Shown here in pieces: positions 9,671 to 19,977 of a stretch of 64,000 nucleotides of DNA. The notes under the pieces were generated by a model. That model saw only the letters and a list, made by a program, of their open reading frames with translations. It made no database searches and was not told where the DNA came from. The position numbers and the translations under genes were made by a program. Position 1 is the stretch's first letter, and every line of letters starts with the position of its first letter. This stretch comes from Sepioteuthis lessoniana (lineage: Eukaryota > Mollusca > Cephalopoda > Myopsida > Loliginidae): assembly GCA_963585895.1 (NCBI GenBank), contig OY757934.1, positions 36,888,886-36,952,885 on the forward strand, read 5' to 3'.

Positions 9671-11032
9671 CAAACATTTAAAAATGTAGCAATCCAAAAA
9701 TAATTACACCCTTCGTTTAATATGTTCACAATTTTATTTTTGGTTTCAAAGGTTTAAAATTTGGTATATTTGGTAGTACTAGATAGTTGGGTAAACAGGT
9801 GACTTTTGCTTGCTGTCATTTATTCTTGACCAGGGATTTACCTTGGTACACGATCAATTTTAGATCCTGATGGAAAGGATACAAACATAGTTATCATGTT
9901 TCTTTATTTTGTATCTTCAAGTCAGCTTTTGGGTATGTAGATCTCCAAGGAGTTGGTTAGAAGGAGGATAATTTTATGAGGAATCCTATTCTCAAGCCTC
10001 CAGATTTGCTCTGAGCAAACCACATGGATTTGCCTCCCCATTTATTGAGTCTTAACTTATTCTCTCTCGGTGTCTGTGTCTTTTCTTTCTCTTCTCACAT
10101 GGTCTTCATTAATAGCAAAGGGTCTCTGTATCTCAGTAGCGAGGGTCTCTGTATCTCTTCTCTCTAGTCTCTATCATGTGTCTACATGCACCTGGACAGT
10201 TGTATGCTTCTGACACCTTCCCAACTTTCCTGTCCAGATTCATGACCTATTCTTTGCGTTCTGAGGGTCATAATCAGGTCACCCATTACATAGTCATCTG
10301 CATACAATGACACCAACATAGCTGTTATCTATCATAACAATATCTAATAATATCCGTTTTGGTTGTATAATATTCTAATAGAAATAATAAAATCCTAATT
10401 TCTTTGGTTCAGAAGAAAATGAACTTTTTATAAAAATACTTTGGAGAGAACTTTTTTATGGGTGATGCTGTATATACAACTGAAAGTTAGAATTTTCAGA
10501 CTCTGAATCAAATATCTTTCTTGTACTGAATATAAACTTAGACAAAACAATAACAAACATGACTGATTTTTTTTTATTGAATAAAATAAAATCTTTTCTA
10601 AAGATGGAAGAAAGAAGAATCAGAAGCTGTTGAATTTTTTAAAATATACCTAACATCGTATTGATAAAAAAATAACTGCTGATTGTTGAATTGTAATGTA
10701 AAAAAAGAAAAACAATTTATATTTTCTTCAAATTAGATTTACTTTGGCCAACCCTATGAATATAGTTTTTCGTGATAATTGTCCTTATCTGGCTCTCTAG
10801 ATCTAATTTATATTGCAATCCATCCGCAAAACCAAATAAGTTGACACCCCCAATTTAGAGGAAAATTTTTCCAGGTATACATATTTATGGAGAATGTTAG
10901 GGTTATATTCATTAAAGGACATTTGTGGCTGATCAGTGAGGAATTAATTGGCTTAGTTTCAGAGTACTTTCTCCCCCAGACAGCACCTGCACCCCCTCGT
11001 CTAAAAGAGTAATGGCTTGGTTTATTGCTCAG
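9671..11032. other. No supported feature
   Basis: Mostly AT-rich. Around 10000-10330 the base composition is more even and one minus-strand frame contains YADD, but nothing around it resembles a reverse transcriptase. Confidence 0.35.
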
Positions 11033-11206
11033 TGCCGGAGGCGACCCTGAAGAGGAATGCTAACGGAATCATTAACGGAAGCATTTTTTGCACCCACCTT
11101 GTGGGAAGTTTGCTTCCTGCCAGGCACCCCCACTGTAAACCAACCTTAATCACATTTTGTCCTCGTGAGGAACCGAATAAAGATCTACTTATAGAAGATC
11201 AATGCG
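11033..11206 (+). CDS. Candidate internal coding exon, unidentified protein
   Basis: A 174-base open stretch bounded by a plausible acceptor (pyrimidine-rich TTTATTGCTCAG ending at 11032) and a strong donor (GTAAGT at 11207-11212). Length is a multiple of three and the frame, with codons starting at 11035, is open throughout. It reads PEATLKRNANGIINGSIFC, then THLVGSLLPARHPHCKPTLI, then TFCPREEPNKDLLIEDQCG. It is clearly richer in G and C than its surroundings, has balanced amino-acid composition and four cysteines, and has no relative among the repeats here. An earlier start is possible, since the frame stays open from 11005. I do not recognise the family. If real, the flanking sequence is intron of a host gene on the plus strand. 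No neighbouring exon was found. Confidence 0.5.
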
Positions 11207-12127
11207 GTAAGTGGATGATGGAAAGCATAAAAATGCATACAGTAAATATGTTGAATAATAATGTTTGATAAATGAAACAGGAAAAAATGAAAGGAACATA
11301 TTTGTGACAAATAGTATACATTTCAAAAGCAAGATAACAAAAAGATTATTAGAAGGAAAACTAGATAATAAAAATGTTAGCTAAATTTAATGGGGTTTCA
11401 CTTAAAACTGAATGAAATGAATCTGAATATTCTAGAAGTGTTGTTCTCCACCAGTCAGGTATTGCTTTATGCTGTATAATAGCGACAATAATGCTCGTGA
11501 TTATGGTTCTACTTCATTTAATGGATGAAGAGAGGTCAAGTGGCATCACTTGCTGAATAGCACAAGTAAGTGATACTTGGGGTACACTAATGCATAGACA
11601 GTCAGTTCACAGACATGTCAAATCAGCTTCTGTCTCCACAAAACTGCTAACAGATTTTTACAGCTTCGCTTAAGAATTTATTTTCTTTTTTTATGTATAT
11701 ATTTTACTCATATAAGTTAGTTTGGTTTGATTTTATGGCACATCAACCATTGTAGGTTATTAATGCCAAATCCATTGCTGTATATATAAACACTTCTATT
11801 TCAAGCTATTCAATTTAGTATAAGTATAGTTTTTTGTTTACACACAGTTAAATGTCAAAACAGCTCTATTTCAAATAATTCAATTTAGCATAAGTACACA
11901 GTTTAGTTCTAATTGAGCTATATGAGGTGTATTCAATAAGTTTCCAGACTATTTTTTTACAGGCATTTAAAATTGTCGTAGACTCTTGAAAATTCAGTAT
12001 GTTATTGCTATACATCTTATGAGATGACTGGCCAATTTTTATGGTTTTAGATTCAAATGAACAGCTACAGCAGCAATTGGAATACACACTACTTAAGCCT
12101 GATTGTCACTGCTGGTGAATTTCAAAA

Positions 12128-12403
12128 ATGCAATCTGGACATGACAACACTTTAGAAGAACGATATTCAATAAAGTTCTGTTCTAAATTTGGAAAAAATG
12201 CCTCAGAAACGTATGGAATGCTTCAGACTGCTTTTCGACCATCTTGCATGAATCGAGCATCAGTTTTTGAGTGGCGTAAGCGATTCAAGGAAGGCACGGA
12301 GTCTCTGAGGGATGATGAGATGTGTTGGAGGAGTAAGGAAGTCAATACACCAGAGTTGATAGGCCAAAGGGTTAGGGTTAGGGTTAGTATGTTAAGGTTT
12401 TAA
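12128..12403 (+). pseudogene. Mariner transposase, N-terminal HTH part (copy 1)
   Basis: 91 codons from ATG to a stop. The first ~75 residues (MQSGHDNTLEERYSIKFC, then VFEWRKRFKEGTESLRDDE, then EVNTPELIGQ) match the DNA-binding helix-turn-helix half of mariner transposases. From residue ~80 it runs into the TTAGGG-like repeat, read as RVRVRV, and stops. The first catalytic aspartate region is absent. Confidence 0.9.
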
Positions 12404-12453
12404 GGGAGTCCAGGAAGAGATTCTGTCAGAAGAGGCCAGCACTCTTCAAATCG

Positions 12454-12774
12454 GGTCAGTGGCATTTCCACCAGGGCAATCCATCAGTCCACAACTCCAT
12501 CCTTGTCACAAACTATTTGACCAAGATGGGCATCAAGACAGTTCGTCACCCTCCCTATAGTCCAGACCTTGCTCCCTGTGACTTTTGCTTATTCTCTAAG
12601 CTCAGAGGCTGTTGTTATGAGACAATTGAGGAGATTAAAGAGGCTGTGATGAAGGTCATTGACACGCTCACCCAAGAGGACTTCCCTGGGGCCTTCCAGA
12701 AGTTGTTGGAACGGTACAAGTGCATTGCACCGGACAAGATGGGGACTAGAGTTTCATGTGTGTACTATCAATAA
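12454..12774 (+). pseudogene. Mariner transposase, C-terminal catalytic part (copy 1)
   Basis: Resumes at SGQWHFHQ, runs through SVHNSILVTNYLTKMGIKTV, then YSPDLAPCDFCLFSKLRG, and ends MGTRVSCVYY. YSPDLAPCDF carries the third catalytic aspartate of the DD34D triad. The second aspartate, in the HQDN motif of the family, is changed to glycine here (HQGN). The element therefore cannot encode an active enzyme. Confidence 0.9.
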
Positions 12775-13466
12775 AAGTGCCTATATGAAAAAAGTCTGGA
12801 AACTTATTTAATGATCCTCATAGATAGGATCCTATCAGTTGCTAACACTCCAGGTCAGACAGGCCCAGGGAGTGATAGCAATGAAGGGGTACTCTGCATT
12901 CCTCACAGCTTCAGCATTACAAGATCCTCACCATGAGATTGTTTAGTGTCATATCCAGGACACTCGTTAGGAGGGGAGTCTTACCCCTCTGCAGAGAAGC
13001 AGTCGAAGTATTCTACAGCCCCCATTCAACTAGGCAACTCATATGAGATAAAGAAGTCTGCAGATGAATGGAATTATATATCAGTATTTTCTCAGTTGAC
13101 AAGGTAAATCTTTGAAAACACCAAACTGTGGTTTTTGTAAATGTGAGATTAAAATGCAGGAATTAGTCTGGCCACCACAATGTTTTGGGGAGAGATAGAT
13201 TGAAATCAAAACTCAAGTTCAAATTATGTTATGAATTAAAAGTAATGAATTTCGGAAATACAAACAGCTAAAAAAAAGAACAAAGTCAACAGTGTATTTT
13301 GTATTTTATTGAATAATCTATCATAGGTCATAATATATACAACTAGCATAATTCTAATGGTAAATTATATATTTTTTTAAATGAGGATCAACATATATTG
13401 ATGGATGATGAAATTGCTGCTTATTGAATATCCAAGTAATATAAAGGGATTACAATAAAAGATTAC

Positions 13467-13925
13467 CCAGTCAGCTGGGGCTTCAGAATACTGACTGCAT
13501 CTTTGCAGAGGGGTAAGAACGCCCCCGCCAATGAGTTTCCTGGAAATGACATTAAACAATCTGATTGTGAGCTTTAGCAAATGCAAAGTACCCCTATATT
13601 GCCATCGCTTCCAGATCTGCTCTGGCTCAGAGTGGTAGCACCTATTAGGGTCCTATCTATGGGTAAAATAGAACTAAACAGTGTACTTATGCTAAATTGA
13701 ATTGTTTGAAATGGAACTGTTTTTAACATTTAAACTGTGTACTTGTGCTAAACTTAATTGTTTGAAATAAAACTGTTTTTACATTTAACTGTGTGGAAAA
13801 AACTGTACTAATGCTAAGCTGAATTGTTTGAAATAAAACTGTTTATACGTATAAAAATGGATTTTCGCATTAAATAACCTACAATGATTGATATGCCATA
13901 AAAGCAAACCAAACCAAACCAAAGT
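13467..13925 (+). mobile_element. RepD, full-length reference copy with target duplication
   Basis: 459 bases flanked by the 12-base duplication ATAAAAGATTAC at 13455-13466 and 13926-13937, so RepD moves by retroposition. The head contains CAGTCAGCTGGGG and GCAGAGGGGTAAGA. The middle contains GGTAGCACCTATTAGGGTCC. Three subrepeats of about 60 bases (GAATTGTTTGAAAT...CTGTTTTT...ACTGTGT) follow. The tail is AAATAACCTACAATGATTGA then TATGCCATAAAA, ending in AAACC units. I see no clear tRNA boxes in the head, so its promoter origin is unknown. Confidence 0.88.
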
Positions 13926-13964
13926 ATAAAAGATTACAAATGCACTAAAATAAAGGGAGTACTA

Positions 13965-14186
13965 ATAGTATTTGAACTGCATATTGATATACTGTATATC
14001 CTCCTTGGGCATTGACACAGGCCTGAACTCTTGTTTGTATTCACAGACTATGCACTGATTTAAGTGGTTCTTAGTCACAAGATGGTTGAAAACTTTGAAA
14101 ATTTTATCTGCCTGTCAACTACCTCTTAGCATGTGCATACTGTAGCCAGGTCAAAATCAGCATTGTCCTTCTGGGTGTTACAATTT

Positions 14187-14190
<4 letters not shown>
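13965..14190 (-). pseudogene. Tc1-like transposase relic, C-terminal end
   Basis: On the minus strand the frame reads IQTRVQACVNAQGGYTVY, which resembles the last helix of Tc1 transposases (VQACI-x-A-x-GGH-type ending). Upstream codons are decayed. A TA microsatellite abuts it at 14193. Confidence 0.5.

Positions 14191-14192
<2 letters not shown>

Positions 14193-14241
<49 letters not shown>
14193..14241. repeat. (TA)n microsatellite
   Basis: About 24 TA units. Confidence 0.95.
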
Positions 14242-14243
<2 letters not shown>

Positions 14244-14644
14244 CACACTGCAATTTTACATACATATAAGTAAAGTGGAGACTGCTTTATCTTGTGTACT
14301 CTATACTTATCGTACAATTATAGTTATTAGCATTTGTGATATGTAATATTGAAGTGACAATGTAACTAAGTTCAACATTAATGTGTCTTATTGTTATTTT
14401 CCATCACTACTTAGGTGAACATTACTACTTATGGGAGTTTAAGCCTCACTGAGTGCCATATGTTATATAATAAATGTATGATATGATATAATGAAGACAT
14501 CAGCCAATTTTTAAAATGTGAACCGAAAGTTGCTAATTAAACCTGTTAACATGGATTTGGTGTTCGAAAATAATTTTTCGAATATGAATTTATCTTAAGG
14601 ATATGTGAAATATGTCATCCAAACAGCATGGTTAAAGGGTAATA

Positions 14645-15225
14645 TAGGATGAAAATTGAAGCCTAAAAAGTGAAAGATTCTATTAACAAGGTATCTCTGA
14701 AATTAGTAGAACATTTAATATACTTCAGTAGTATTATCTTATCTACAGAAAGTGATGTCAACATCGACGTAGGTAAAATATGGACTGATATTGACAGATT
14801 ATTGACAACATGGAAATTTGATCACTTGAATGAAATAAAACAGGAATTCTTTCAAGCTGTAGCTGAATCAGAACTACCATATCGATGCACTTCTAGGACT
14901 ACAAAGAAATGCTTGGAAGAAAATATAGATAAGAACTAAGCAGGGATTCTGCATGCTGTTTTGAACAAATCCTGTAATCAGCAATCTGCAAAACAGTAGT
15001 TGTATGGCCACTTACCTCCTATCTTGCAATCTGTCCAAGACTAGCAAGATATGTTGGGCATTGCTCGAGAAGTAAGGTGGAAATCATAAGTGGCATCCTC
15101 CCATGGACACCTATACATGGACTTACCCATGTTGGCTGGCCAGCAAAGACTTACATTCATCAGCTCTGTGCAGACACTGGGTACAACCTAGAGATCTTAC
15201 CAAATGCAATGGCCAACTGGGATGC
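14645..15225 (+). pseudogene. LINE family 2, C-terminal fragment
   Basis: The frame reads KLVEHLIYFSSIILSTESD, then KIWTDIDRLLTTWKFDHLNE, then IKQEFFQAVAESELPYRCTS, then a broken continuation resembling LRAVLNKS...YGHLPP. It is the segment after the reverse transcriptase palm in a LINE also present at 16015-17845. A (GA)n run ends it at 15228, at the same place where copy 16015-17845 also ends in GA and GAT repeats. Confidence 0.8.
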
Positions 15226-15227
15226 AT

Positions 15228-15273
<46 letters not shown>
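15228..15273. repeat. (GA)n microsatellite at a LINE 3' end
   Basis: GAGAGA run beginning where the LINE codes for a WRERV-type motif; probably expanded from the element's own GA-rich codons. Confidence 0.9.
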
Positions 15274-15276
<3 letters not shown>

Positions 15277-15307
15277 TCCATGCTGTCGGCACACCTTGTT
15301 GATTATT

Positions 15308-15965
15308 TACTTGTTTGTTTGTTTTAGTTTTATGGCATATCAACCTTTGTAGGTTATTTAATGCCATACACATTTTTATGAAAATGGACAGTTATATTTC
15401 AAACTATTCAGTTTAGCTTACAGTTTAATTGTCAAAAACATTTCTATTTCAAGCTATTCAGTTTAGTCAAACAGTTCTAATTCAAAGAATTTATTTTAAT
15501 ATAAGTATAGTTTTTGTTTAGATGCAGTTAAATGTCAAAACAGTTCTACTGCAAACAATTAAGTTTAGCGTAAGTATGCAGTTTACATATGAAAACAGTT
15601 CTATTTCAAGTAATTCAGTTTAGCATAAGTATGCAGTTTAGTTCTATTTGACCTATTGATAGGACTCTATCTGGTGCTAGCACTCTGGGCCAGAGTTGAC
15701 CTGGGAGCAATGGCAATGAAGGGGTACTCCACATTCCCCAAAGCTCCATCATTACTGGAGCCTCACCATCAGATTGTTTAGCGTTATATCTAGGACACTT
15801 GTTAGGGGAGTCTTACCCCTCTGCACTGATGCAGTCAGTCTATTCTACTGACCCAGCCTACTGGGAAACCATCAGATTGTTTAGTGTCATATCCAGGACA
15901 CTTGTTGAGGGAGTCTTACTCCTTGGCATCAGTGTATTCTACTGTCCCAGCCAATTGGGTAAATG
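15308..15965 (-). mobile_element. RepD, minus strand, with duplicated head
   Basis: Tail at 15330-15380 (TATGGCATATCAACCTTTG), several subrepeats to 15650, then the head. The last ~90 bases of the head, with ATCAGATTGTTTAG and GTCTTAC, occur twice in tandem (about 15768-15858 and 15868-15958). Confidence 0.85.
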
Positions 15966-16788
15966 CCTTATTGATGATGATTAAAAACATAAGAATGTCA
16001 GTCAGAGTGTCAGAGAGTGTAAGGAGAATCCAGAAGATTTGAAAACTTAAAAAGAAGAAAAAGAAAAAAAAACCTCTTGAAATCACTGACAAACCTATGA
16101 AAAGAAAAAAACTTATTGTCCAACTAGACGTAAAACTAGGACATTTTATGGAGGAAGAACTTGACGCAGTCTTGAAAAAATTAAAAGTAGAAAAGCTGCT
16201 GGCCTCGATGAAATACCTCCCGAAATATGGAAGACAAAAAAAGTTGATGACATACTTCTCCGATTATGCAACATAGTCTATAAACAAAACACAACAAAGA
16301 AATAGACAAAAGGTTGCATCTTTCTTTTCCCCAAGAAAGGCCACCTAGAAATCCCTTAGAACTAAAAGGCAAAACTCTATAGCTGTTACGGTTTATTATA
16401 CCCAGCTTTTAAATTGTATCCAATCAAGAAAATTCTAAGAAAAAATCAGAACAATTTTCTAAGGAATCACTCCTCAATGTCACAGATTCTGACAATCCAT
16501 TGGGTCATCAAAAGAGTTCGAGCAAAGAATCTTGAAGCAACACTAATGTTTATAGATTTCTTCAAGGCATTCAGTTTAATAGGAAAGATGAAGCATATGC
16601 AACTTGTATATGGGCTTCTCAAAGAAACTGTTATTGCTATAATGATACTTTACAAAAACATGAAAGCAATGGTTCACTCACCTGATGGAGACATCAGACA
16701 ATTTCTTTGACAGTGTTGTTGGAACCTGACAAGGAGATACATTAGCACCATATCTGTTAATACCCAGCCTAGACTACATATTTCAAAC

Positions 16789-17033
16789 TGCTTCATTGGC
16801 TTAGTGGGTAGAGTGTTCGCCAATGGTCTGGGAGACCAGGGTTCAATCCCAGGTCACATCATACCATAGACTTTAAAAATGGTACTTGATACCTCTTTGG
16901 TTAGCACTCAGCAATATAAGGTATGTTTCAAGGGTAAAGTAGAGCAATCCAGGGAAAGGAGTAGCACTCTCCCCTACAGTGTAGTAGCTATTGAAAAGAA
17001 AGCCTTCTGGTCACCCTCAACTACGGTCGCCAA
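16789..17033 (+). mobile_element. SINE-A inserted in LINE family 2
   Basis: B box GGTTCAATCCCAGG at 16840-16855. The body includes TACTTGATACCTC and the end is ACTACGGTCGCCAAC. The LINE frame reads up to LDYIFQT before it and resumes near LIKENSFILTKTKS after it. The target duplication is short or decayed (CAAACT / CAACTT). Confidence 0.88.
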
Positions 17034-17766
17034 CAACTTACATCTAATAAAAGAAAATAGTTTCATATTGACAAAGACAAAAAGTAGACGATATCCCACA
17101 GAAACCATAACAGATGTAGACTATGCAGATTACCTAGCGCTTCTTGTAAATACACCAATCCAAGCAGAATCACTACTGCATAACTTAGAGCAAGCAGCAG
17201 GAGGCATTAGCTTCTATGTAAATGCTAATAAAACAGAGTTAATGTGTTTTAAGTAGCCATCTCCACTTCAAGTGGCAAGCCTCTAAAATTAGTGGACCAG
17301 TTCACATACCTTGGCAGCAATATCTCATCTACTGAAAATGATATCAATATGCTTAGCAAATGTGTGAATTGACAGGCTATCAATTGTATGGAAATTTTAT
17401 CTATCTGTTAAAATAAAACTAGATTTCTTCCAAGCTGTAGCTGTTTTCATACTACTATATAGATGCACCACATGGACTCTAACAAAGGACATAAGGAAAA
17501 AGCTCGATGGGAACTACACAAGAATGCTGTGTGCTGTTTTGAATGAATCCTGCCTACCATTTAATAAACCATTCAAATAAGGAGAGCAAGACATGTAGAG
17601 CTCTGCTGAAGAAGCAAGGACGAACATATAAGGGATGTTCTCATATGGAGTCTTGCACATAGATGTGCCAGGATTGGCTGATCAGCAAAGACTAACATCA
17701 GTTCTGAGTGGACATTATATGCCATCTAGAAGACCTGCCAGGAGTGATGGATGATAGGGATGGATG

Positions 17767-17839
17767 GAGAGAGAGAGAGAGAGAGAGAGAGTACGGGAAC
17801 TCAGTGCTATAAGTGTGACTTGATGATGATGATGATGAT
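17767..17839. repeat. (GA)n then (GAT)n microsatellites
   Basis: GA run at 17767-17793 and TGATGATGA run at 17819-17839, forming the tail of the LINE family 2 copy. Confidence 0.9.
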
Positions 17840-18072
17840 ATTTCATTCCACTGGAAATCTTTAAAAACTAAAAGAAATGACATTTTCTTAAAAGAAACAA
17901 ATTCAACTTAAAAGTTGAATTTTCAAAATAAATGCTTATAGAACTGAAATGTTACCAAGAAAGGAAGGGTCTTTAGCTGTAAAATATTCACACCATTTGA
18001 CACATTTGATACATTTCAAGTTTAAACTTTAAAATAATACTTTATTTTAGAAAAAAGAAAAGATAATTCCTT

Positions 18073-18708
18073 TTGATTTGGTTGGTTGGTTGGTTGGTTG
18101 GTTGGGTTGGTTTCATGGCATATCAACCTTTGTAAGTTATTCAATGCCAAATCCATTTTTATACAAATAATCAGTTCTATTTCAAACAATTCAGTTTAAC
18201 TTGCGTACTCAGTTTAGTTGTCAAAAACATTTCTATTTTAAGCTATTAAGTTTAGTCAAACAGTTCCAATTCAACCAATTCAGTTTAGTATAAGTATAAA
18301 TTTTGTTTACACACAATTAAATGTCAAAACAGTTCTGTTTCTAACAATTCAGTTTAGTGTGAGTACAGTGTCAATGTCAAAAACTGTTCTATTTCAAACA
18401 AATCAGTTTAGCATTAGTATGCTGTTTGCATGTCAAAACAGTACTATTTCAAGCAGTTCAGTTTGACATAAAGTTTATTTCTATTTGACCCATTGATAGG
18501 ACCCTATCAGGTGCAACCACTCCGGGCCAGAGTTGACCTGGGAGGGATGGCAGTGAAGGAGTATTCCACATTCCCCAAAGCTCCAGCATTACTGGAGCCT
18601 CACCATCAGATTGTTTAGTGTCATATCCAGGAAACTTGTTGGAGGAGTCTTACCCCACTGCAGTAATGCAGTCGGTTTATTCTACAGCCCCAGCCTTTTG
18701 GGAGTCAG
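18073..18708 (-). mobile_element. RepD, minus strand
   Basis: Begins with GGTTGGTTGG units (the reverse of the AAACC-type tail), then TTTCATGGCATATCAACC. Five or six subrepeats of the AATTCAGTTTAG type follow, then the head with GGGCCAGAGTTGACCTGGG and GTCTTACCCC. It ends near CCCCAGCCTTTTGGG. Confidence 0.88.
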
Positions 18709-19977
18709 CAACTTTTTAGTTCTCACTCATTCGGCCAAAGAAGTTGACAAGTGATATTAGGTTTAAGACTCCAAGTGAAACAAATTCAGCTCATGAATAA
18801 ACATGCTGACTCAAGTGTATCTAGTTATTTGGTGGTTGTGAGGTCAATCTTTGGCTTGAGGAAGGCATAATATCTGTAAAAGATACCAGTAAGTGACAAA
18901 AGAACTGGAAAGAATGAACATATTCAATATATTCTTCAAACATAGATAGTGGAATATTCATCATCTTCTCTGTTAGAATGAATAAAAGTTTTGGTTTGAA
19001 ATTTCCAGAAGGTTAGCAACATAAAAAGAAAGACACTTGAAAAAGGCAAGAGGGTACAATGACGGACATGTTGTGATGATAACAACAATCAAGATGAGGA
19101 CACTAGTCTGAGTACATCAGAGTATAATAAATAGGATGAAGTTAATTTTGAAAAATGGTAATCAGTATTTGATTAATAACCCTGGGCAAAAGAGATTGTG
19201 CTACAAGAGTAAAAGTAGATGTTTTAGACTAAAATCTCACATGCTTATTCAGAATCCGTGTTCAGAATTACTCTAGCATATTGGAGTTTTGTGTATGGCA
19301 TAAATAATTTATGGAGAAAAGTGATGCAAAACTGAAGGCAGACATTTTCATTGGCTCCAAGATTAGAGAATTGATGTCTGTTCCAGTTCAAAGGTAAACT
19401 AAATCCATTTAAGCTGACAGCATGGGATTTATGCATATTTGTTGTACAGAACTTTCTTGTGTCTCATAAAGTTGAAAACAGTGGATTTAATAAACATACT
19501 AACAGTGTATCAAAGAATAGGATGCCAGATGTCTGTAAAAATGTATTTTCTTGCATTCCCATCATGATTTTTTTTCCAACTTCTCTGGATATTATAAGTG
19601 ATCAGGTCAGTGAGAAATTCTACCAGAACATGTCTGAGATGAAAACAAACTATTCAAGCTAAACATAGAGGGTGACTACTTCTGCTTCCTAAAAGAGGAA
19701 ACTAGCACAATGTACAGACACAAGAACAAGTATCTTGAATATTTCTGACAATGACAGAAATAAAGTATTTTTTATTCATTTGATCATTTACTATCATCAC
19801 TTAAAATTTCATTGATCATGAAAGTGACAGGAGTGCCAATCAAGGTTTCACTACTTGGAATGGTTCTAAAGAGCCTAGTGGATTATTTACTAATATACTA
19901 TTTGTCTTATACTTTTTGCAGTATACTAATATTCAGGATGATTAAAAAATGTTAACACCCATATGGGGGTACTTTTA
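18709..19977. other. No supported feature
   Basis: AT-rich, short frames, no recognised repeat. Confidence 0.35.

Larger units (their letters stand above)
11923..12820 (+). mobile_element. Internally deleted mariner transposon, copy 1
   Basis: Terminal inverted repeats of about 28 bases (TGAGGTGTATTCAATAAG at the left; its near complement ends at 12820), with a TA duplication at 11921-11922 and 12821-12822. Length is 898 bases, against about 1.3 kb for a full mariner. The missing part is the middle of the transposase. A stretch GGGTTAGGGTTAGGGTTAG sits at 12369-12387, next to the deletion junction. Copy 2 at 30406-31292 has the same structure. Confidence 0.93.
11718..13037 (-). mobile_element. 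RepD copy split by a mariner
   Basis: Reverse copy of the RepD family. The tail TTTATGGCACATCAACC is at 11734 and A/T-rich subrepeats run to 11920. The head, with CAGACAGGCCCAGGGAGTGA, resumes at 12823 and ends near CCCATTCAACTAGG. The interrupted words GAGCTA and GATAGGATCC join to restore the family consensus when the mariner and one TA are removed. Confidence 0.85.
16015..17845 (+). pseudogene. LINE family 2, reverse transcriptase relic (interrupted by SINE-A)
   Basis: The longest copy of LINE family 2, with several stops and frameshifts. Segments in order: QLDVKLGHFMEEELDAVLKK; a damaged IPPEVWK and LLRLCN; KILRKNQNNFLRNHSSMSQI; RAKNLEATLMFIDFFKAFS (RT motif A region, FIDFFKAF); YGLLKETVIAIMILYKN; QGDT-like motif B; after the SINE, RRYPTETITDVDYADYLALL, where the catalytic YADD has become YADY; LEQAAGGISFYVNANKTELM; a decayed LVDQFTYLGSNISST; then the C-terminal GHVELC-type segment. 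It ends in GA and GAT repeats. The clade is not determined. Confidence 0.88.

Noticed and set aside
10100-10310. Minus-strand frame containing YADD as a reverse transcriptase trace
   Set aside because: The surrounding residues (GDLIMTLRTQRIGHESG and following) do not fit RT motifs and no LINE copy in the window matches it.
12369-12387. TTAGGG repeats as a telomere remnant
   Set aside because: Only three units, inside a mariner, and repeated in the second copy at 30853; it belongs to the element, not to a chromosome fusion point.
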